Shown: in pieces, positions 12,327 to 23,272 of the stretch
How positions within the stretch are numbered: position 1 is the stretch's first letter
Layout: each line of letters starts with the position of its first letter
Assembly (NCBI RefSeq): GCF_015558675.1
Contig: NZ_JADMOL010000005.1
Location: 124,652 to 188,651 of the forward strand
From: Paenibacillus sp. 1001270B_150601_E10
Lineage (GTDB): Bacteria; Bacillota; Bacilli; Paenibacillales; Paenibacillaceae
Direction of reading: 5' to 3'
DNA length: 64,000 bases
Position numbers and translations under genes: made by a program
The notes under the pieces: model-generated
What the model was told of the DNA's origin: nothing
Database searches by the model: none
The model's input: only the letters and a program-made list of their open reading frames with translations

Positions 12327-12590
12327 ATGAAGCCTCGTAGAAGAAATACGCCGGCCTACACGTTTATGGCATGGGCATCTTTCTCCGCTTGCAGCATTAT
12401 TTTCGGAATAAGCGTTTTTAATGCAGACTGGGCACTTATGGAGAAAGGACTATATGTTGTTCTATTTTTATGGATGATCTCGGCTTGTTTTACGCTCCAG
12501 AAAGTAGTCCGAGACAATGCAGAGGATGAGTATGATTATCCTAAGGTTCGCGAGGAACATGAAACTAAAACATCAAGACTATCTGAATAG
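12327..12590 (+). CDS. YiaA/YiaB-type two-helix membrane protein
   Basis: A small 87-residue protein with two hydrophobic helices (about 12-31 and 41-60) separated by a short acidic turn, and a charged cytoplasmic tail rich in Glu and Asp. The helix spacing and the Ala-Trp-Ala / Gly-Leu-Tyr pattern match the YiaA/B two-helix family, whose function is not known. The ATG at 12327 is chosen because GGGAGG ends 11 nt before it; longer in-frame extensions have no ribosome site. A terminator follows the stop directly. Confidence 0.75.
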   Translation: MKPRRRNTPAYTFMAWASFSACSIIFGISVFNADWALMEKGLYVVLFLWMISACFTLQKVVRDNAEDEYDYPKVREEHETKTSRLSE

Positions 12591-12599
12591 ATGTAAAAT

Positions 12600-12630
12600 A
12601 GACCTCTTCCCCTGCGGCAGAGGTCTTTTT
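12600..12630 (+). terminator. Rho-independent terminator
   Basis: AGACCTCT (12600-12607) pairs with AGAGGTCT (12619-12626), followed by five T. It ends the YiaA/B-type gene. Confidence 0.88.
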
Positions 12631-12772
12631 CATGTTTGATTTGGAAAGGGAAATCCCGCTCCTGCATATCTATTCAATGGACACGATATAAAATTATCCT
12701 CCTCTCAATGGCTCTAAAACTTTCAATCCTCGAATAGATAATAGTGAGAAATCATTTAGAGGAGGTTAAGGG

Positions 12773-13687
12773 ATGAATATACGCTCTGCGTTCATTCTGA
12801 TTCTATGCATTCCCCTGCTTATCTTAAGCGCTTGCAGCACGAAGGACTCCGCCTCAAAGGACTATGTGCCCCAATCCTTAACCGTACAGTTTATCCCTTC
12901 TCAGAATGCGGACACGCTTGAAGCAAAAGCAAAGCCGCTTGAGAAACTCCTTAGTGATCGGCTTGGCATTCCAGTAAAAGTAAGCATTTCAACTGATTAC
13001 AACACGATCATTGAAGCCATGGCATCGAAGAAGGTCGATGTCGGCTTCCTCCCGCCTTCCGCCTATGTGCTGGCAAAGGAAAAGGGGGCTGCTGAAGTCA
13101 TTCTCCAGGCGCAGCGATACGGCGTAAAGGATGAGACTGGCGAGCCAACGGAGGAAAAGGTTGATTTCTACAAGGCGATGATTATCGTCAAAAAGGATTC
13201 CGACATCCAGAAAATAAGCGACCTCAAAGGCAAAAAGATCGCCTATCAGAATGTGACCTCCTCAGCCGGATATGTATGGCCTGCAGGGAAGCTGCTTGAG
13301 GAAGGCGTAGATCCGCTTAAGGACGTTACCCCAGTAACGCTGAAGGGCCATGATCAAGCTGTGCTTGCTGTGCTGAACGGCGATGTGGACGCCGCAGCAA
13401 TCTTCCAGGATGCGCGCAACGTAGTGAAAAAGGATTATCCTGACGTCTTTGACCAGACACGGGTGCTCGCCTATACGGAGAAAATCCCGAATGACACCGT
13501 CACCGTCCGCTCCGACATGAGCGAGGAATGGATCAGCAAGCTGCAGCAGGCCTTTATGGACATCGGCAACGATCCTGAAGGCAATGCGATCATCAAGGAT
13601 ATCTACACCCATGAGGGCTATGTAAAGTCAGAGGATTCTGTATTCGATATCGTGCGTGAATATGGGGAAAAGGTCAAAACCGAGTAA
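12773..13687 (+). CDS. phnD: Phosphonate-type ABC transporter substrate-binding lipoprotein
   Basis: A 304-residue PhnD-family binding protein. The signal peptide ends in the lipobox LSAC, so the protein is anchored outside the membrane by a lipidated Cys. The core shows the PhnD pattern: TVQFIPSQNADTLEAKAKPL, the anion-binding region VGFLPPSAYVLAKEKG, then DLKGKKIAYQNVTSSAGY. The ribosome site is GAGGAGG. It is first in a four-gene operon with an ATPase and two permeases. No C-P lyase or other phosphonate-breaking gene is nearby, so the true substrate could be phosphonate, phosphite or a phosphate ester. Confidence 0.9.
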   Translation: MNIRSAFILILCIPLLILSACSTKDSASKDYVPQSLTVQFIPSQNADTLEAKAKPLEKLLSDRLGIPVKVSISTDYNTIIEAMASKKVDVGFLPPSAYVLAKEKGAAEVILQAQRYGVKDETGEPTEEKVDFYKAMIIVKKDSDIQKISDLKGKKIAYQNVTSSAGYVWPAGKLLEEGVDPLKDVTPVTLKGHDQAVLAVLNGDVDAAAIFQDARNVVKKDYPDVFDQTRVLAYTEKIPNDTVTVRSDMSEEWISKLQQAFMDIGNDPEGNAIIKDIYTHEGYVKSEDSVFDIVREYGEKVKTE

Positions 13688-13713
13688 CAACCAAACCTTA
13701 AGAGGATGATTTT

Positions 13714-14484
13714 ATGATTAAGCTGCAGAACGTATCCAAAATCTATCCGAATCAGACCAAGGGGCTAAATCAGGTCAGCCTTACCGTCGAGCAGGGCGAA
13801 TTTGTCGCGATCGTCGGATTGTCTGGCGCGGGGAAGTCCACCCTCCTCCGCGCCATTAACCGCCTGCATGATATTACGGAAGGGAACATCGAGATTCATG
13901 GCGCCTCCATTACGAAAGCGGAGGGAAAAGCACTGCGAAGCATTCGGCGAGATATCGGCATGATCTTCCAAGGCTTCAATCTCGTGAAGCGTTCATCTGT
14001 GCTTCGCAATGTATTAGCAGGCAGAGTCGGCCATCACGGAACGCTTCGCACCATACTCGGCCTATTCCCGAAGACGGATGAAGATCTTGCCTTCGAGGCT
14101 TTGGCTCGGGTCAACCTGCTCGAGAAGGCTTACTCCCGAGCCGATGAGCTGTCTGGCGGACAGCAGCAGCGTGTGGCCATTGCCCGCGTACTGGCTCAGG
14201 AAGCCAAGATTATCCTTGCTGATGAGCCCGTCGCTTCCCTTGATCCATTAACAACGAAACAGGTCATGGATGATCTGCAGCGGATCAATCAAGAGCTTAA
14301 GATCACAACGATCATCAACCTCCATGATATTGATCTGGCAAGAGCCTATGCGACACGCATCATAGGCCTTCGAGCGGGGGAAGTCGTCTTTGATGGGCCT
14401 GTCGCAGAGGCAACCGACGAACGCTTCATGGAGATCTATGGACGCTCACTAAGAGAACTAGCTCCTCAGGAGATCGAAGCATGA
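13714..14484 (+). CDS. phnC: Phosphonate-type ABC transporter ATP-binding protein
   Basis: A 256-residue ABC ATPase of the PhnC type that powers import by the neighbouring permeases. Walker A is GLSGAGKST (about 34-42), the Q-loop is in MIFQGFNLV, the signature is [17 protein letters not shown], Walker B is [13 protein letters not shown], and the switch His is in NLHDIDLA. The ribosome site is AAGAGGATG shortly before the ATG. The stop overlaps the start of the first permease gene by 4 nt (ATGA), which points to translational coupling. Confidence 0.95.
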   Translation: MIKLQNVSKIYPNQTKGLNQVSLTVEQGEFVAIVGLSGAGKSTLLRAINRLHDITEGNIEIHGASITKAEGKALRSIRRDIGMIFQGFNLVKRSSVLRNVLAGRVGHHGTLRTILGLFPKTDEDLAFEALARVNLLEKAYSRADELSGGQQQRVAIARVLAQEAKIILADEPVASLDPLTTKQVMDDLQRINQELKITTIINLHDIDLARAYATRIIGLRAGEVVFDGPVAEATDERFMEIYGRSLRELAPQEIEA

Positions 14485-15287
14485 GGGCGGCGCCGAAGCA
14501 TCCACCTGCTGCAATGACGAGACCTGTTCCACCCAGTCGGCTCAAGCACTATCTCACGGCGCTGCTGCTATTTATCCTAATCTGGATTAGCGCGACAGGC
14601 ACGGACTCCTCTTTTCAAGAGCTGATTGTCGGTATCCCCAATATGCTGGATCTGCTGCGAGAAATGTTTCCGCCTAAGTGGAGCTATCTGGACAACATCT
14701 TACCAGCTATGCTGGAAACGATTCGCATGGCCCTTATTGGCACCACGTTTGGTGCGGTACTTGCGATTCCGATCGCACTCCTGTGCGCTAGCAATATAAC
14801 AAGATTAAGATGGCTCTACTATCCATCCCGCTTCATCTTGAATCTCATACGTACCGTGCCGGATCTGCTTCTCGCTGCCATCTTTGTCGCGATCTTCGGG
14901 CTTGGCCCGCTGCCTGGCATTATGGCCTTGTCTGTATTCTCGCTCGGACTCATCGCCAAGCTTACCTATGAGGCTCTGGAGGCCATCGATCACGGCCCCT
15001 TGGAAGCGCTCACCGCTGCTGGAGCCAATCGTATGCAGATCATCGTATACAGCGTGATTCCTCAGATTCAAGCCCACTTCATGTCCTTCACCTTGTATAC
15101 CTTCGAGATCAACATTCGAGCTGCCGCCATACTTGGTCTTGTTGGAGCCGGTGGAATTGGCCACTACTATGAAGTCACATTAGGCCTCCTTGAGTATGAC
15201 AAAACATCGATGATCATTCTGTTCACTTTAGCCATAGTCCTGCTTATTGATTATGTCAGTATGAAGCTGCGGGAGAGGTTATTATGA
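14481..15287 (+). CDS. phnE: Phosphonate-type ABC transporter permease 1
   Basis: A 268-residue integral membrane permease with about six transmembrane helices. The cytoplasmic coupling loop [19 protein letters not shown], where the ATPase docks, is characteristic of PhnE proteins, as is the later GLVGAGGIG. It overlaps phnC by 4 nt at its start and the second permease by 4 nt at its end. Two different PhnE permeases in a row are usual for this transporter type in Firmicutes, probably forming a heterodimer. Confidence 0.93.
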   Translation: MRAAPKHPPAAMTRPVPPSRLKHYLTALLLFILIWISATGTDSSFQELIVGIPNMLDLLREMFPPKWSYLDNILPAMLETIRMALIGTTFGAVLAIPIALLCASNITRLRWLYYPSRFILNLIRTVPDLLLAAIFVAIFGLGPLPGIMALSVFSLGLIAKLTYEALEAIDHGPLEALTAAGANRMQIIVYSVIPQIQAHFMSFTLYTFEINIRAAAILGLVGAGGIGHYYEVTLGLLEYDKTSMIILFTLAIVLLIDYVSMKLRERLL

Positions 15288-16087
15288 CACCGTCCTGGAA
15301 GTCTACCGTCGTGAAGCCAAAATCGAAGAAAAGCCGCTGGATCCTTATCGTTGCCCTGCTGCTGCTTTACGTGTGGGCTTTTGCCGGCATCCCTTACGCT
15401 GGCTTTAAAGAAACCGCGCTTCAAGTCACAAAGTCGATTGCTCAGGGTATTTTCTCCCCGGACTGGGATTATGTCTATTTGCCGGATGGGGAGGATCTGC
15501 TTAGGGGATTACTGGTTACTCTAGAAATATCGATTCTAGGCACCGTCATCTCGACACTCATCTCGGTGCCGCTGGCCTTTCTGGCCTCAGTCAACATGAG
15601 TACGAAGAAGGCCATATCCGGTTCAGGAAAGATGCTGCTTAGCTTCATCCGCACCTTTCCTGAGATTGTGATGGCCATCCTATTCATTAAAGCCGTAGGC
15701 CCCGGCTCCTTCGCAGGCGTATTGGCGCTTGGCCTCCATTCTGTCGGGATGCTGGGGAAGTTGTTCTCCGATGAGGTGGAGCAGATTGACAAAGGCCCGA
15801 TTGAGGCCTTGACTGCCGCAGGAGCCAATCGCCTTCAGATTCTAATGTATGCTGTCCTGCCGCAGGTACTGCCCGGCTTCCTCTCGTATACACTGTATCG
15901 CTTCGAGATCAATGTTCGCTCCGCGACCATCCTCGGCGTAATCGGGGCAGGCGGTATCGGCACTCCGCTGATCTTTGCCTTAAGCACACGCGATTGGGAC
16001 CGTGTCGGCATTATCCTGCTCGGCATCATTGTCATGATTACGATTATCGATATTCTATCGGGCGCCATTCGGAAGAAGCTTATCTAG
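15284..16087 (+). CDS. phnE: Phosphonate-type ABC transporter permease 2
   Basis: A 267-residue second PhnE permease, with a basic N-terminus and about six membrane helices. It carries the same coupling motif as its partner ([15 protein letters not shown]) and the GVIGAGGIGTPL stretch near the C-terminus. It starts inside the last codon of the first permease gene and is the last gene of the phnDCEE operon, ending at a strong terminator. Confidence 0.93.
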   Translation: MTPSWKSTVVKPKSKKSRWILIVALLLLYVWAFAGIPYAGFKETALQVTKSIAQGIFSPDWDYVYLPDGEDLLRGLLVTLEISILGTVISTLISVPLAFLASVNMSTKKAISGSGKMLLSFIRTFPEIVMAILFIKAVGPGSFAGVLALGLHSVGMLGKLFSDEVEQIDKGPIEALTAAGANRLQILMYAVLPQVLPGFLSYTLYRFEINVRSATILGVIGAGGIGTPLIFALSTRDWDRVGIILLGIIVMITIIDILSGAIRKKLI

Positions 16088-16178
16088 GAGCCGTTCCTTT
16101 CTAAGTAAGAAATGCAAAGAAGTTCAAACCATCCTGTGCAAGATGATTGAGAGTTCGCTAGTTTCCGAATCAACTGAA

Positions 16179-16220
16179 AGAACCGCCATAGGTCTCCATC
16201 CTAGGCGGTTCTTTTTCTTT
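16179..16220 (+). terminator. Rho-independent terminator of the phn operon
   Basis: AGAACCGCC (16179-16187) pairs with GGCGGTTCT (16204-16212), followed by a T-rich run with a single C. It lies about 90 nt after the last permease gene. Confidence 0.92.
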
Positions 16221-16397
16221 CTATGAATGATCATCATTCGAACATACAACTAGACGCTGAACAGAGTCTCATACTAGCCTAATGTCATCCAACTGCTTAT
16301 ATCCTCTTATTCTACTATTGTTATGACAAGATAGAAGCTTATTGCTGTTATTCGGATAGAATAGCTGCCGAGATTGCCCTCGACAGCTTCCTTCCTG
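16221..16397. other. Convergent spacer with a dyad near the next gene end
   Basis: Mostly featureless sequence between two converging genes. AGCTGCCGAG (16363-16372) pairs imperfectly with CTCGACAGCT (16379-16388) just past the stop of the minus-strand gene. The T-run on the minus strand is weak, so it is only a possible terminator. Confidence 0.4.
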
Positions 16398-19300
16398 CTA
16401 GTTCACCTGTATCTTCAGGACTTCACTTGTCGTGATACCCGCTGCATTTACGAGCTCCACATAATATTCATAGCTGCCCTTCTCTCGTCCAGTCAGCTCG
16501 AAGCTGGCTTGTTGAGAGCTTGGCGTATTCTCTTTCAGCCCCTTTGTATCGATGAGCTTGCCATTCTCATAAAGACGCACTTCGCTGCCATTCGTCCCCC
16601 ACCACATATTCATCGTAATCGTATACACGCCGTCCCCATCCCAATTATTATGGGCCAGCACCGGTTTGCTTGGCGCTGCATCTTTTACGACAAGGGTCAA
16701 AGGCTCAGAAGCAGTCTTGCCTTTTGCATTAATCAGCTCAGCGGTATAGACGTAAGTCCCGTTCGGCTTGCCTTGAATATCAACTTTCGCCGTCTGCGCG
16801 GCTGGCGTCGCATCCGTTAACTGACTGCTGTGAATTTCAACTCCATTTTCATACAGCTTGAAGATCGTCCCATTATTCCCCCACCACATGTTCATCGTGA
16901 GGGTATAGCTGCCGCCTGAGAGTCCCGAATGTCCACTGTTGCTGGACAACACAGGCTTGCCAGGAGCCCCTTTGGCAATAGAATCGGCTGCAACGTTGAA
17001 CTTAACTGTCTGCTCCGTCACGTGGCCTGCCGCATCTTTTACCTGATAGCTTAGAACATGCTCGCCTACACCTAGCTCACTAGCCACAATGGTCGCTCCA
17101 TTCGCGATGCTCTGTCCATTGAGCCACAGCTGCTCGGATACCACACCAGATCCCGCATCTGAACTCACGAGCTGTAGCTGTACGCGATCAGACAGCTGAA
17201 GGTCCTGAATCGGCTTGCCTGAGGCTGTCAGCGCGGCGCTTGGAGCCGTTGTATCAAGCTTAATCTCCAACGTTTTTGCTTCTTCGATATTGCCTGCCGC
17301 GTCTTTAGAAAAATACCGGAGGAGGGACACGCCCTCCTCCTTAATCGTTACTGGTCCGGTATATACAGCTTCCTCGCCTTGATTCCGTGAATAGTACGTC
17401 GTCGTGCCTTCCCGATTGTCAGCAACTTCAAAGTTCACCGTTACCGCTTGGTCGAACCAGCCACTTGCTGTTGGAGAAGGGGTTAGCGTTGCGGTCGTCG
17501 TTGGTGCAGACGTATCTTGAACCAGCGCAAAGTCCTGCAAACTTCTTGGCTTAAGCTGGTAGGTTCCTTTAAATACAGATGCTGCTCCCTTTACATGAAT
17601 GATCTGACCATTCTGATACGGGAAGGAAGTTAAGTCTACACCCGTACGCACATCTACGCGCACTCGTGTGCTTTGCGTCCCTTTAACAGCATCAAATTCA
17701 AATGAACCTGCAGGCGCTGCGCTGACGATGTTCTGAATGGTCACTTGAGTGAGCTCGACCAACTGCCCTTGATTGCTTGCATCCACAGTATCTGCTGTTG
17801 CTGCCTGCGGGATCGGAGCTGTGCCTGTCTTTTCAATAGATACGATATCCGCTACTTCAAGCTCGCTATTATATACCGTGAGAGGAGCGGTGATCTTCAC
17901 CGCATCCCCTTCGTGGAATCCGCTCTGTGTCTGGAACACATAGATGCCGCCAGTCTCATCCTGAAGATAGAATCCTTGTGCACCGTATATTCCCGGTTCC
18001 GTAGTAATGACGCCTTCAACCGTAACCAAGGTTCCCTCAGCTTTCGTACGCGCTTCAGCAATCGTTATCTTCGCTGGGTTCGGATTCGGAAGCCCCGGCA
18101 GCGGCTCGGCAGGCACGTTATTGATCGTAACGCTAGTCGTCAGAATATTGCTGTTGCTGCCGTTTACATTCTGCCTAAGCCTTAAGCTAGCCGCTCCTGT
18201 TGTGCCAGGCTTCATGCGTACCGTCAAGTCCTTGTACGCGATGCCTTGAGCGTTCGAAGTTACACTGAATGGAGTGCTGTAGCCATAGGCTGTCGGCCAG
18301 GTTCCGCCGTCATTTTGAATCTTCGCAACCTGCGTTCCGCCCGTAATGTAGATCCCTGCATTCAGTCCGGATATCGTCGTATTTGGAGGCAGATTCTGAA
18401 CGAGAACTCGAATCTGAAAGTCCTCTGCGTTAGGAAGTACGGACTGATGAACAAAGCTGTAGGAAGGGTTTGTAACTACCGTAGAGCTGCCGTAGGATCC
18501 TGGCTTGAAGGTTGAAGCATCCCACCACTTATACCCGGCTGCCGGTTGAGACCATGGCTCTTGCTGAGGTTCTGTAGAAGCTTGCGGGGACTCCATCGGA
18601 AGAAGAGCTGTTTGCTGATCCAACTGCAAGCCTTGCACTTGCGATAAAGAGGTATAGCTTTCTGGCTCAGACAGCCAATTCATGAGGTTCACCAGAAGCA
18701 CATCATCATCTTGTTCCTTGAATCCGTCGTAGGTCGTTTTGCGAGTGCCTGTTTCCTCACGCAAATATTTAGGCGTAGCATCCTCAACAGGCGAGGAGTC
18801 ACCGATAAAAGCCGCCTTGCCTGCACCAACCTTGGATACGGCAACGTAAGGGCCTTCTGCGATGCCTCCGCCGTTATATACGCCTTGATCAACGGCGTTC
18901 GGCCACGCTGCATTCGTGCTCGGCACATACACAATGCCCTTAGCCTTCGTCGGGTCAATAATTGCAAGCGTGGATCCGGCATGCATGGCGACCGAGGATA
19001 CGCCTGTCGTGATGCCAAAGGCTTGATTAGGTGCCACGATCTGATTCGCGTTCACATCCCCAAGCGCATTGTAGCGGAAGCGTACACCGAAGTTGTCAGC
19101 AAGCCAATCCGAGCTTACTACACCCTGCATCGCTGGTGAGCTCTTCTCCTCTGCGCTCATGCCTTTGGTCGGATCCTCCCAAGCACCGCGGCGATAGCCG
19201 TTCATCGACTCTGATCCGTCCCAGCGGTTCTTATTGCGGTCTGCATTATAATGATCACCAATGAAGAAGATGCTGCCGCCATTCTCTACATACTGCTCCA

Positions 19301-19694
19301 TTGCGGCTTGTTCAGTTTGCTTAAAGGGAATATTCGGCTCTGCCAATACGAACACATCATAATCCTGCAAATCCGAGTACACAATTGGCCCTGCCTTGCG
19401 AAGCTCCTTCACATAGTAGCCATCATTTGCAAGTGCAACCGCGAAGTCTGAAAAGCCTCCATCAATTACCCAGTCGGCTGCACCAGCTGTCTGTCCATGA
19501 CTGTTGTCGAACAAAACCTTTTTGCCCGCATTCTCATTTACAACCGTCGGGTTGAGATAAGGGGCCGGATCCTGAGGGCCTTCTGCATAGGCCTGCTGCC
19601 AGCTGCTTGTCAATCCAGCATACAGTGGCAGTGCGAGAGCAAGAACCATTGTGAGTTTGAGCCAATTCAACTTGAACCTTGTAAGCTTCATCAT
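16398..19694 (-). CDS. Large secreted multidomain protein (GATase-like, OB-fold, Ig-like and chitinase-A-N-like modules)
   Basis: A 1098-residue exported protein with a clear signal peptide (hydrophobic core then AYAEG). In order: a class I amidotransferase-like/ThuA-like domain (about 35-335, with DVFVLAEPN and [18 protein letters not shown]); a beta-sandwich (about 380-550); an OB-fold like those of YhcR-type nucleases (about 555-715, [15 protein letters not shown]); an OmpL47-type beta domain (about 725-815); an Ig-like domain (about 815-910); and two tandem chitinase-A N-terminal-like modules, each with the motif YT(L/I)TMNMWWG. No nuclease catalytic domain is seen. The ATG at 19694 is preferred because GGGAGGAG lies 4 nt before it (GGAGG core, 6 nt). 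The substrate is unknown; a role in polysaccharide or extracellular DNA binding is inference. Confidence 0.78.
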   Translation of the reverse strand: MMKLTRFKLNWLKLTMVLALALPLYAGLTSSWQQAYAEGPQDPAPYLNPTVVNENAGKKVLFDNSHGQTAGAADWVIDGGFSDFAVALANDGYYVKELRKAGPIVYSDLQDYDVFVLAEPNIPFKQTEQAAMEQYVENGGSIFFIGDHYNADRNKNRWDGSESMNGYRRGAWEDPTKGMSAEEKSSPAMQGVVSSDWLADNFGVRFRYNALGDVNANQIVAPNQAFGITTGVSSVAMHAGSTLAIIDPTKAKGIVYVPSTNAAWPNAVDQGVYNGGGIAEGPYVAVSKVGAGKAAFIGDSSPVEDATPKYLREETGTRKTTYDGFKEQDDDVLLVNLMNWLSEPESYTSLSQVQGLQLDQQTALLPMESPQASTEPQQEPWSQPAAGYKWWDASTFKPGSYGSSTVVTNPSYSFVHQSVLPNAEDFQIRVLVQNLPPNTTISGLNAGIYITGGTQVAKIQNDGGTWPTAYGYSTPFSVTSNAQGIAYKDLTVRMKPGTTGAASLRLRQNVNGSNSNILTTSVTINNVPAEPLPGLPNPNPAKITIAEARTKAEGTLVTVEGVITTEPGIYGAQGFYLQDETGGIYVFQTQSGFHEGDAVKITAPLTVYNSELEVADIVSIEKTGTAPIPQAATADTVDASNQGQLVELTQVTIQNIVSAAPAGSFEFDAVKGTQSTRVRVDVRTGVDLTSFPYQNGQIIHVKGAASVFKGTYQLKPRSLQDFALVQDTSAPTTTATLTPSPTASGWFDQAVTVNFEVADNREGTTTYYSRNQGEEAVYTGPVTIKEEGVSLLRYFSKDAAGNIEEAKTLEIKLDTTAPSAALTASGKPIQDLQLSDRVQLQLVSSDAGSGVVSEQLWLNGQSIANGATIVASELGVGEHVLSYQVKDAAGHVTEQTVKFNVAADSIAKGAPGKPVLSSNSGHSGLSGGSYTLTMNMWWGNNGTIFKLYENGVEIHSSQLTDATPAAQTAKVDIQGKPNGTYVYTAELINAKGKTASEPLTLVVKDAAPSKPVLAHNNWDGDGVYTITMNMWWGTNGSEVRLYENGKLIDTKGLKENTPSSQQASFELTGREKGSYEYYVELVNAAGITTSEVLKIQVN

Positions 19695-19969
19695 CAGACT
19701 CCTCCCAGTTATGAACAACGTTTGATTACACTCTTATTCTACTAGGCCAACCCCTTATTTTATGATGTTGTTTTTGTAAATATTGGAATGGATTCCAGCG
19801 TGAATATTCCTCTTGCTTTAGCTCACACTAAAAGTCTGCTTTACGGTTATTTCCATAAAAGGAACCCTATTAGAAGCTCTGTTAATGAACATCGACCATG
19901 ATGTGATGAGATCAGAACATACATCAAGGCAAAGCAATCTCATTCTGTTATGTAGAAATGGAGGCTGCC

Positions 19970-21619
19970 ATGATAGGCAATAAACTTGCTGTTGTCCTTA
20001 CCATTCTGCTGTTGTCCTTACCTTCTCTGCTGGCGCCATACTGCTCCTCTTCTGCCATCATTCTTCCATCGGTAAGAATGATAAGCACTGAGGGAGTCCC
20101 TGAGAATACGCCTAGAAAGCAAGCTCCGCTTGGGAAAGAGCGTCAACATACGAAGTCTTCACCTCCCATGGAAGCGATGCACAGCGGGAAGCTTCATCTA
20201 ACAATAGCCCATACGAATGATATTCACGGGCACCTCGTTGAGAAGAAAAACAATCAGGAACTGGGATATGCCAAGCTGGCATCAATAATAAGGCAAATGC
20301 GGCATGATAATCCGAATACGCTGCTCGTAGATGCAGGCGACCTGTTTCAAGGTACGATCTATTCCAATGTATCCAATGGAGAATGCATCCCTCCGCTTAT
20401 AAACGAGCTTTCCTATAAGCTCTCTGTGGCGGGCAATCATGAGTTCGACTATGGGGTAGCACAGCTGATGAAGCTGCGTTCCCAGCTTCACTTCCCTCTT
20501 TTAAGTGCCAATATTGTTCGGAAGGATGGTTCACTGCTGCTTGAGCCATACACGATCGTTCACGTCGAAGGATATTCCTTTGCGTTTTTAGGGCTTACGG
20601 CCCCAGAAACCTCTATCCTAGCTCATCCCGATCGAATACAGAATCTAACCTTCTTAGATCCTCTTGCCGCCGCCGAGATGTGGGTACCGAAGCTGAAGCG
20701 GCTTGCAGATGAGGTTATTCTTGTCTCCCATTGCGGAATTGACAGGGATCGAGAGCTTGCCAGACATATCAAGGGAGTTCCTTTAATCATTGGAGGCCAC
20801 TCACATACGAAGCTTGTAAAGCCAGAAGTGATCGAAGGCGTAATGATCGTACAGGATGGAGAATACGGCCAGACGCTCGGCAAAGTCGATCTTTATTATG
20901 ACAAGGGCAAGCTCGTGCAGCTTGGGGCAAAGCTCATTCCTTATTCCGATACGCCCTCGCCCGATCCTGAGATGCTAAAGCAAATTGAGCATTTGCAAGC
21001 TAAAACCGAGCTATCACTGAATGATTCTATAGCCACCACCCATACGAAGTTGGACGGTGAGCGAAATCGCATCCGATCAGAAGAAACGAATCTCGGCAAT
21101 TTGATTACCGATGCGATGCTCGAGCGAATACGCGCCGTACCAGAGAACAAAGCAGACGCGGCATTGTTGAATGGCGGCAGCATTCGCAGCAGCATCCCCG
21201 TTGGCGTAATCTCAAAGCGTGAGCTGTATGAGGCGATTCCCTTCACGAATCAACTAACGATTGTCGAACTTACAGGTGCGGAACTTCGTGCGGTGCTGGA
21301 ATCCGGCATGAGTGAGGTTGAAAAAGGAGCTGGGCGTTTCCCTCAAATGAGCGGCATGTCCTGTCGTCTGGACCCTGCCAAGCCGCCAGGACATCGAGTG
21401 TCTCAGATCCGCATTCAAGGAGAGGATTTAACAGATGCAAAGCGATACCGAATCGTGATCAATGACTATATGGCAGCAGGAGGAGACGGCTATTCTCTTT
21501 TCAGAAGCAAAAAACAGCTATCCACTGGGATTACGCTGTATGAAGCGGTTGAGCAATACCTGAAAAGGATAAAGCAGATTACATATCAGAAAGACGGTCG
21601 GATTGTAAAAGTTTCCTAG
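19970..21619 (+). CDS. Bifunctional metallophosphatase/5'-nucleotidase (UshA family)
   Basis: A 549-residue exported nucleotidase that would release nucleosides and phosphate from extracellular nucleotides. An N-terminal signal or anchor helix is followed by the metallophosphatase domain (about 70-330) with every metal motif: HTNDIHGHL, VDAGDLFQG, GNHEFDYG, VSHCGIDRD and GGHSHT. The 5'-nucleotidase C-terminal domain (about 350-530) has ETNLGNLITDAM, NGGSIR and GGDGYSLF. The ATG at 19970 has GGAGG 5 nt upstream and is preferred to the ATG at 19958. A 16-nt direct repeat lies in the signal-peptide codons. It is monocistronic, with a shared terminator. Confidence 0.93.
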   Translation: MIGNKLAVVLTILLLSLPSLLAPYCSSSAIILPSVRMISTEGVPENTPRKQAPLGKERQHTKSSPPMEAMHSGKLHLTIAHTNDIHGHLVEKKNNQELGYAKLASIIRQMRHDNPNTLLVDAGDLFQGTIYSNVSNGECIPPLINELSYKLSVAGNHEFDYGVAQLMKLRSQLHFPLLSANIVRKDGSLLLEPYTIVHVEGYSFAFLGLTAPETSILAHPDRIQNLTFLDPLAAAEMWVPKLKRLADEVILVSHCGIDRDRELARHIKGVPLIIGGHSHTKLVKPEVIEGVMIVQDGEYGQTLGKVDLYYDKGKLVQLGAKLIPYSDTPSPDPEMLKQIEHLQAKTELSLNDSIATTHTKLDGERNRIRSEETNLGNLITDAMLERIRAVPENKADAALLNGGSIRSSIPVGVISKRELYEAIPFTNQLTIVELTGAELRAVLESGMSEVEKGAGRFPQMSGMSCRLDPAKPPGHRVSQIRIQGEDLTDAKRYRIVINDYMAAGGDGYSLFRSKKQLSTGITLYEAVEQYLKRIKQITYQKDGRIVKVS

Positions 21620-21628
21620 TATGACAAA

Positions 21629-21666
21629 AAGGTGCCCGCACCGTTCAGACGAACGATGGGCACCTT
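21629..21666. terminator. Bidirectional terminator
   Basis: AAGGTGCCC (21629-21637) pairs with GGGCACCTT (21658-21666). The minus strand continues into TTTTTG and the plus strand into a T-rich stretch. It separates the converging nucleotidase and chemotaxis-receptor genes. Confidence 0.8.
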
Positions 21667-21729
21667 CTTATTTCGATCGAAGCGGAATAGAGAACTATCT
21701 CTCTATTTCTTCCGCCTCGTTTTATGCAT

Positions 21730-23244
21730 CTATCCAATTACAGCCTTCGTATCCGACTGCTCATGCGCTTCAGACAGCTTCTTCAGGTCGCTCACCCGCT
21801 CGTCCAAGCGATCATAGCCTTGTACGAGAGCGGAGATCTGGCCATCCTGGTGCTCCATGCTTGCCATGACCTCTTCAACAGCAGCCATATGCTGCTCCGT
21901 GCTTGAGGCAATGGATACCATTCCTTGAGCGACTGTGCCGTACTGCTTCTCAAGATCAGCTACTGCCACTCGCATCAGATCCGCCTGCTCATTAACCTGA
22001 TTCGTATTGCCTGAGATCTGCTTCACGATATGCTCAACAGCCTGTGTAGCCGACACGCCGGATACAACTGCCTCATCTCCAAGCTCAACCACATGCGCCG
22101 CATTGTTGATTTGACTTTGGATCGTTGCCAGGATGTTCGAGATCTCCTCCGTGGATTGCTGGGTATGATCCGCAAGCTTGCGCACCTCGCTTGCCACAAC
22201 AGCAAATCCTGCCCCGTGCTCCCCTGCTCTAGCCGCTTCAATTGCAGCATTCAGGGAAAGCAAATTCGTCTGTGCCGATATCTCGCTAATTGTCTGTACG
22301 ATGCTGCCGACTTGGTCAGTCTGGGCATTAAGCACATTCATCAAGCGCACGGTCTCGCCAACCATCTTCTGCACGCGATCCATCTGCTCGACCAGCGTTG
22401 CAATCTCATCATTTCCTTGCAATGCAAGCTTCGTTGTCTCCGTTGCGACCACATCAAGCTGCTCCGTGCTCTGCACAACTTCGCCAAGAGACTGTTCCAC
22501 CGCTTGCACTGACACTCGGATCGCTTGAAGCTCATTTGTTTCTTTTTCAATCGAGCTTGAGATCTCGGCAAAGGTTTGCGTAACCTCCTTCGAGATGCTG
22601 CTCGTTGTAACTACTCGCTCTTTTTGTTCAAGACTGAAATCATTCAGCATGGCAACAGAGCTTGTAATCTCAGCAAGGAGCTTCTCGGATTGCTCGTTGG
22701 CCTTCATCACCGCAGCCGTATTCTCAAGCACTTGACGCTGCAAGCGTTCACTGAAGATCGTTGCGGAGCACAGTGTAATCGCAGCAAGGATAATATAGAG
22801 CAGCAAATAGATAAGGGGCTCCTTAACAAATACGGCTTCATGCAGCTTCGGGTCATAGAAGGCGTAAATTGTTAATGCAAAGCTGAGGATCGCTGTAAAT
22901 AACACCGGACGATAATTGGAATACAGCGTCATCATGCCCATATTTACATAAACGAGCAAATAGGTGCTGAACAAAGGATTCGGGTCCGATACCATAAGCA
23001 TGAGAATAAGGCCTGTAATGATCACGGGCACCAAGTACATGATATACTGTACCGCAATCTTCTTGTACGTTAAAAACGTAGCGACGCCACAGCTCAGCGA
23101 ACCAGCTGCAATGAGAATGATCAGCATCGTGCTTGTTGCACCAGCCATCAGATTGGTGACAACGCCAAGACCAATCGAAGCCCATAGAATTTTGACAAAC
23201 AATCGATTTCTCTGGTCTAAAATATGTTGATCGCTCAACGACAT
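21730..23244 (-). CDS. Methyl-accepting chemotaxis protein with a multi-helix membrane sensor
   Basis: A 504-residue chemoreceptor. The N-terminal ~170 residues form about six hydrophobic helices with no large extracellular domain and no HAMP domain, so ligand sensing would happen in or through the membrane. A coiled-coil signalling domain follows (about 200-500), with the highly conserved hairpin tip [20 protein letters not shown] that binds CheA/CheW. The ribosome site is weak (GAAAGCGGG). It lies 28 bp downstream of the autoinducer-synthase-like gene on the same strand, so the two are probably one transcript. Confidence 0.92.
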   Translation of the reverse strand: MSLSDQHILDQRNRLFVKILWASIGLGVVTNLMAGATSTMLIILIAAGSLSCGVATFLTYKKIAVQYIMYLVPVIITGLILMLMVSDPNPLFSTYLLVYVNMGMMTLYSNYRPVLFTAILSFALTIYAFYDPKLHEAVFVKEPLIYLLLYIILAAITLCSATIFSERLQRQVLENTAAVMKANEQSEKLLAEITSSVAMLNDFSLEQKERVVTTSSISKEVTQTFAEISSSIEKETNELQAIRVSVQAVEQSLGEVVQSTEQLDVVATETTKLALQGNDEIATLVEQMDRVQKMVGETVRLMNVLNAQTDQVGSIVQTISEISAQTNLLSLNAAIEAARAGEHGAGFAVVASEVRKLADHTQQSTEEISNILATIQSQINNAAHVVELGDEAVVSGVSATQAVEHIVKQISGNTNQVNEQADLMRVAVADLEKQYGTVAQGMVSIASSTEQHMAAVEEVMASMEHQDGQISALVQGYDRLDERVSDLKKLSEAHEQSDTKAVIG

Positions 23245-23272
23245 AACCCGCTTTCTCTTATAAAGTTTTCAC

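Noticed and set aside
12773-16087. A complete phosphonate degradation operon
   Set aside because: Only the transporter genes phnDCEE are present; no C-P lyase, PhnX/PhnW or PtxD-like gene lies nearby.
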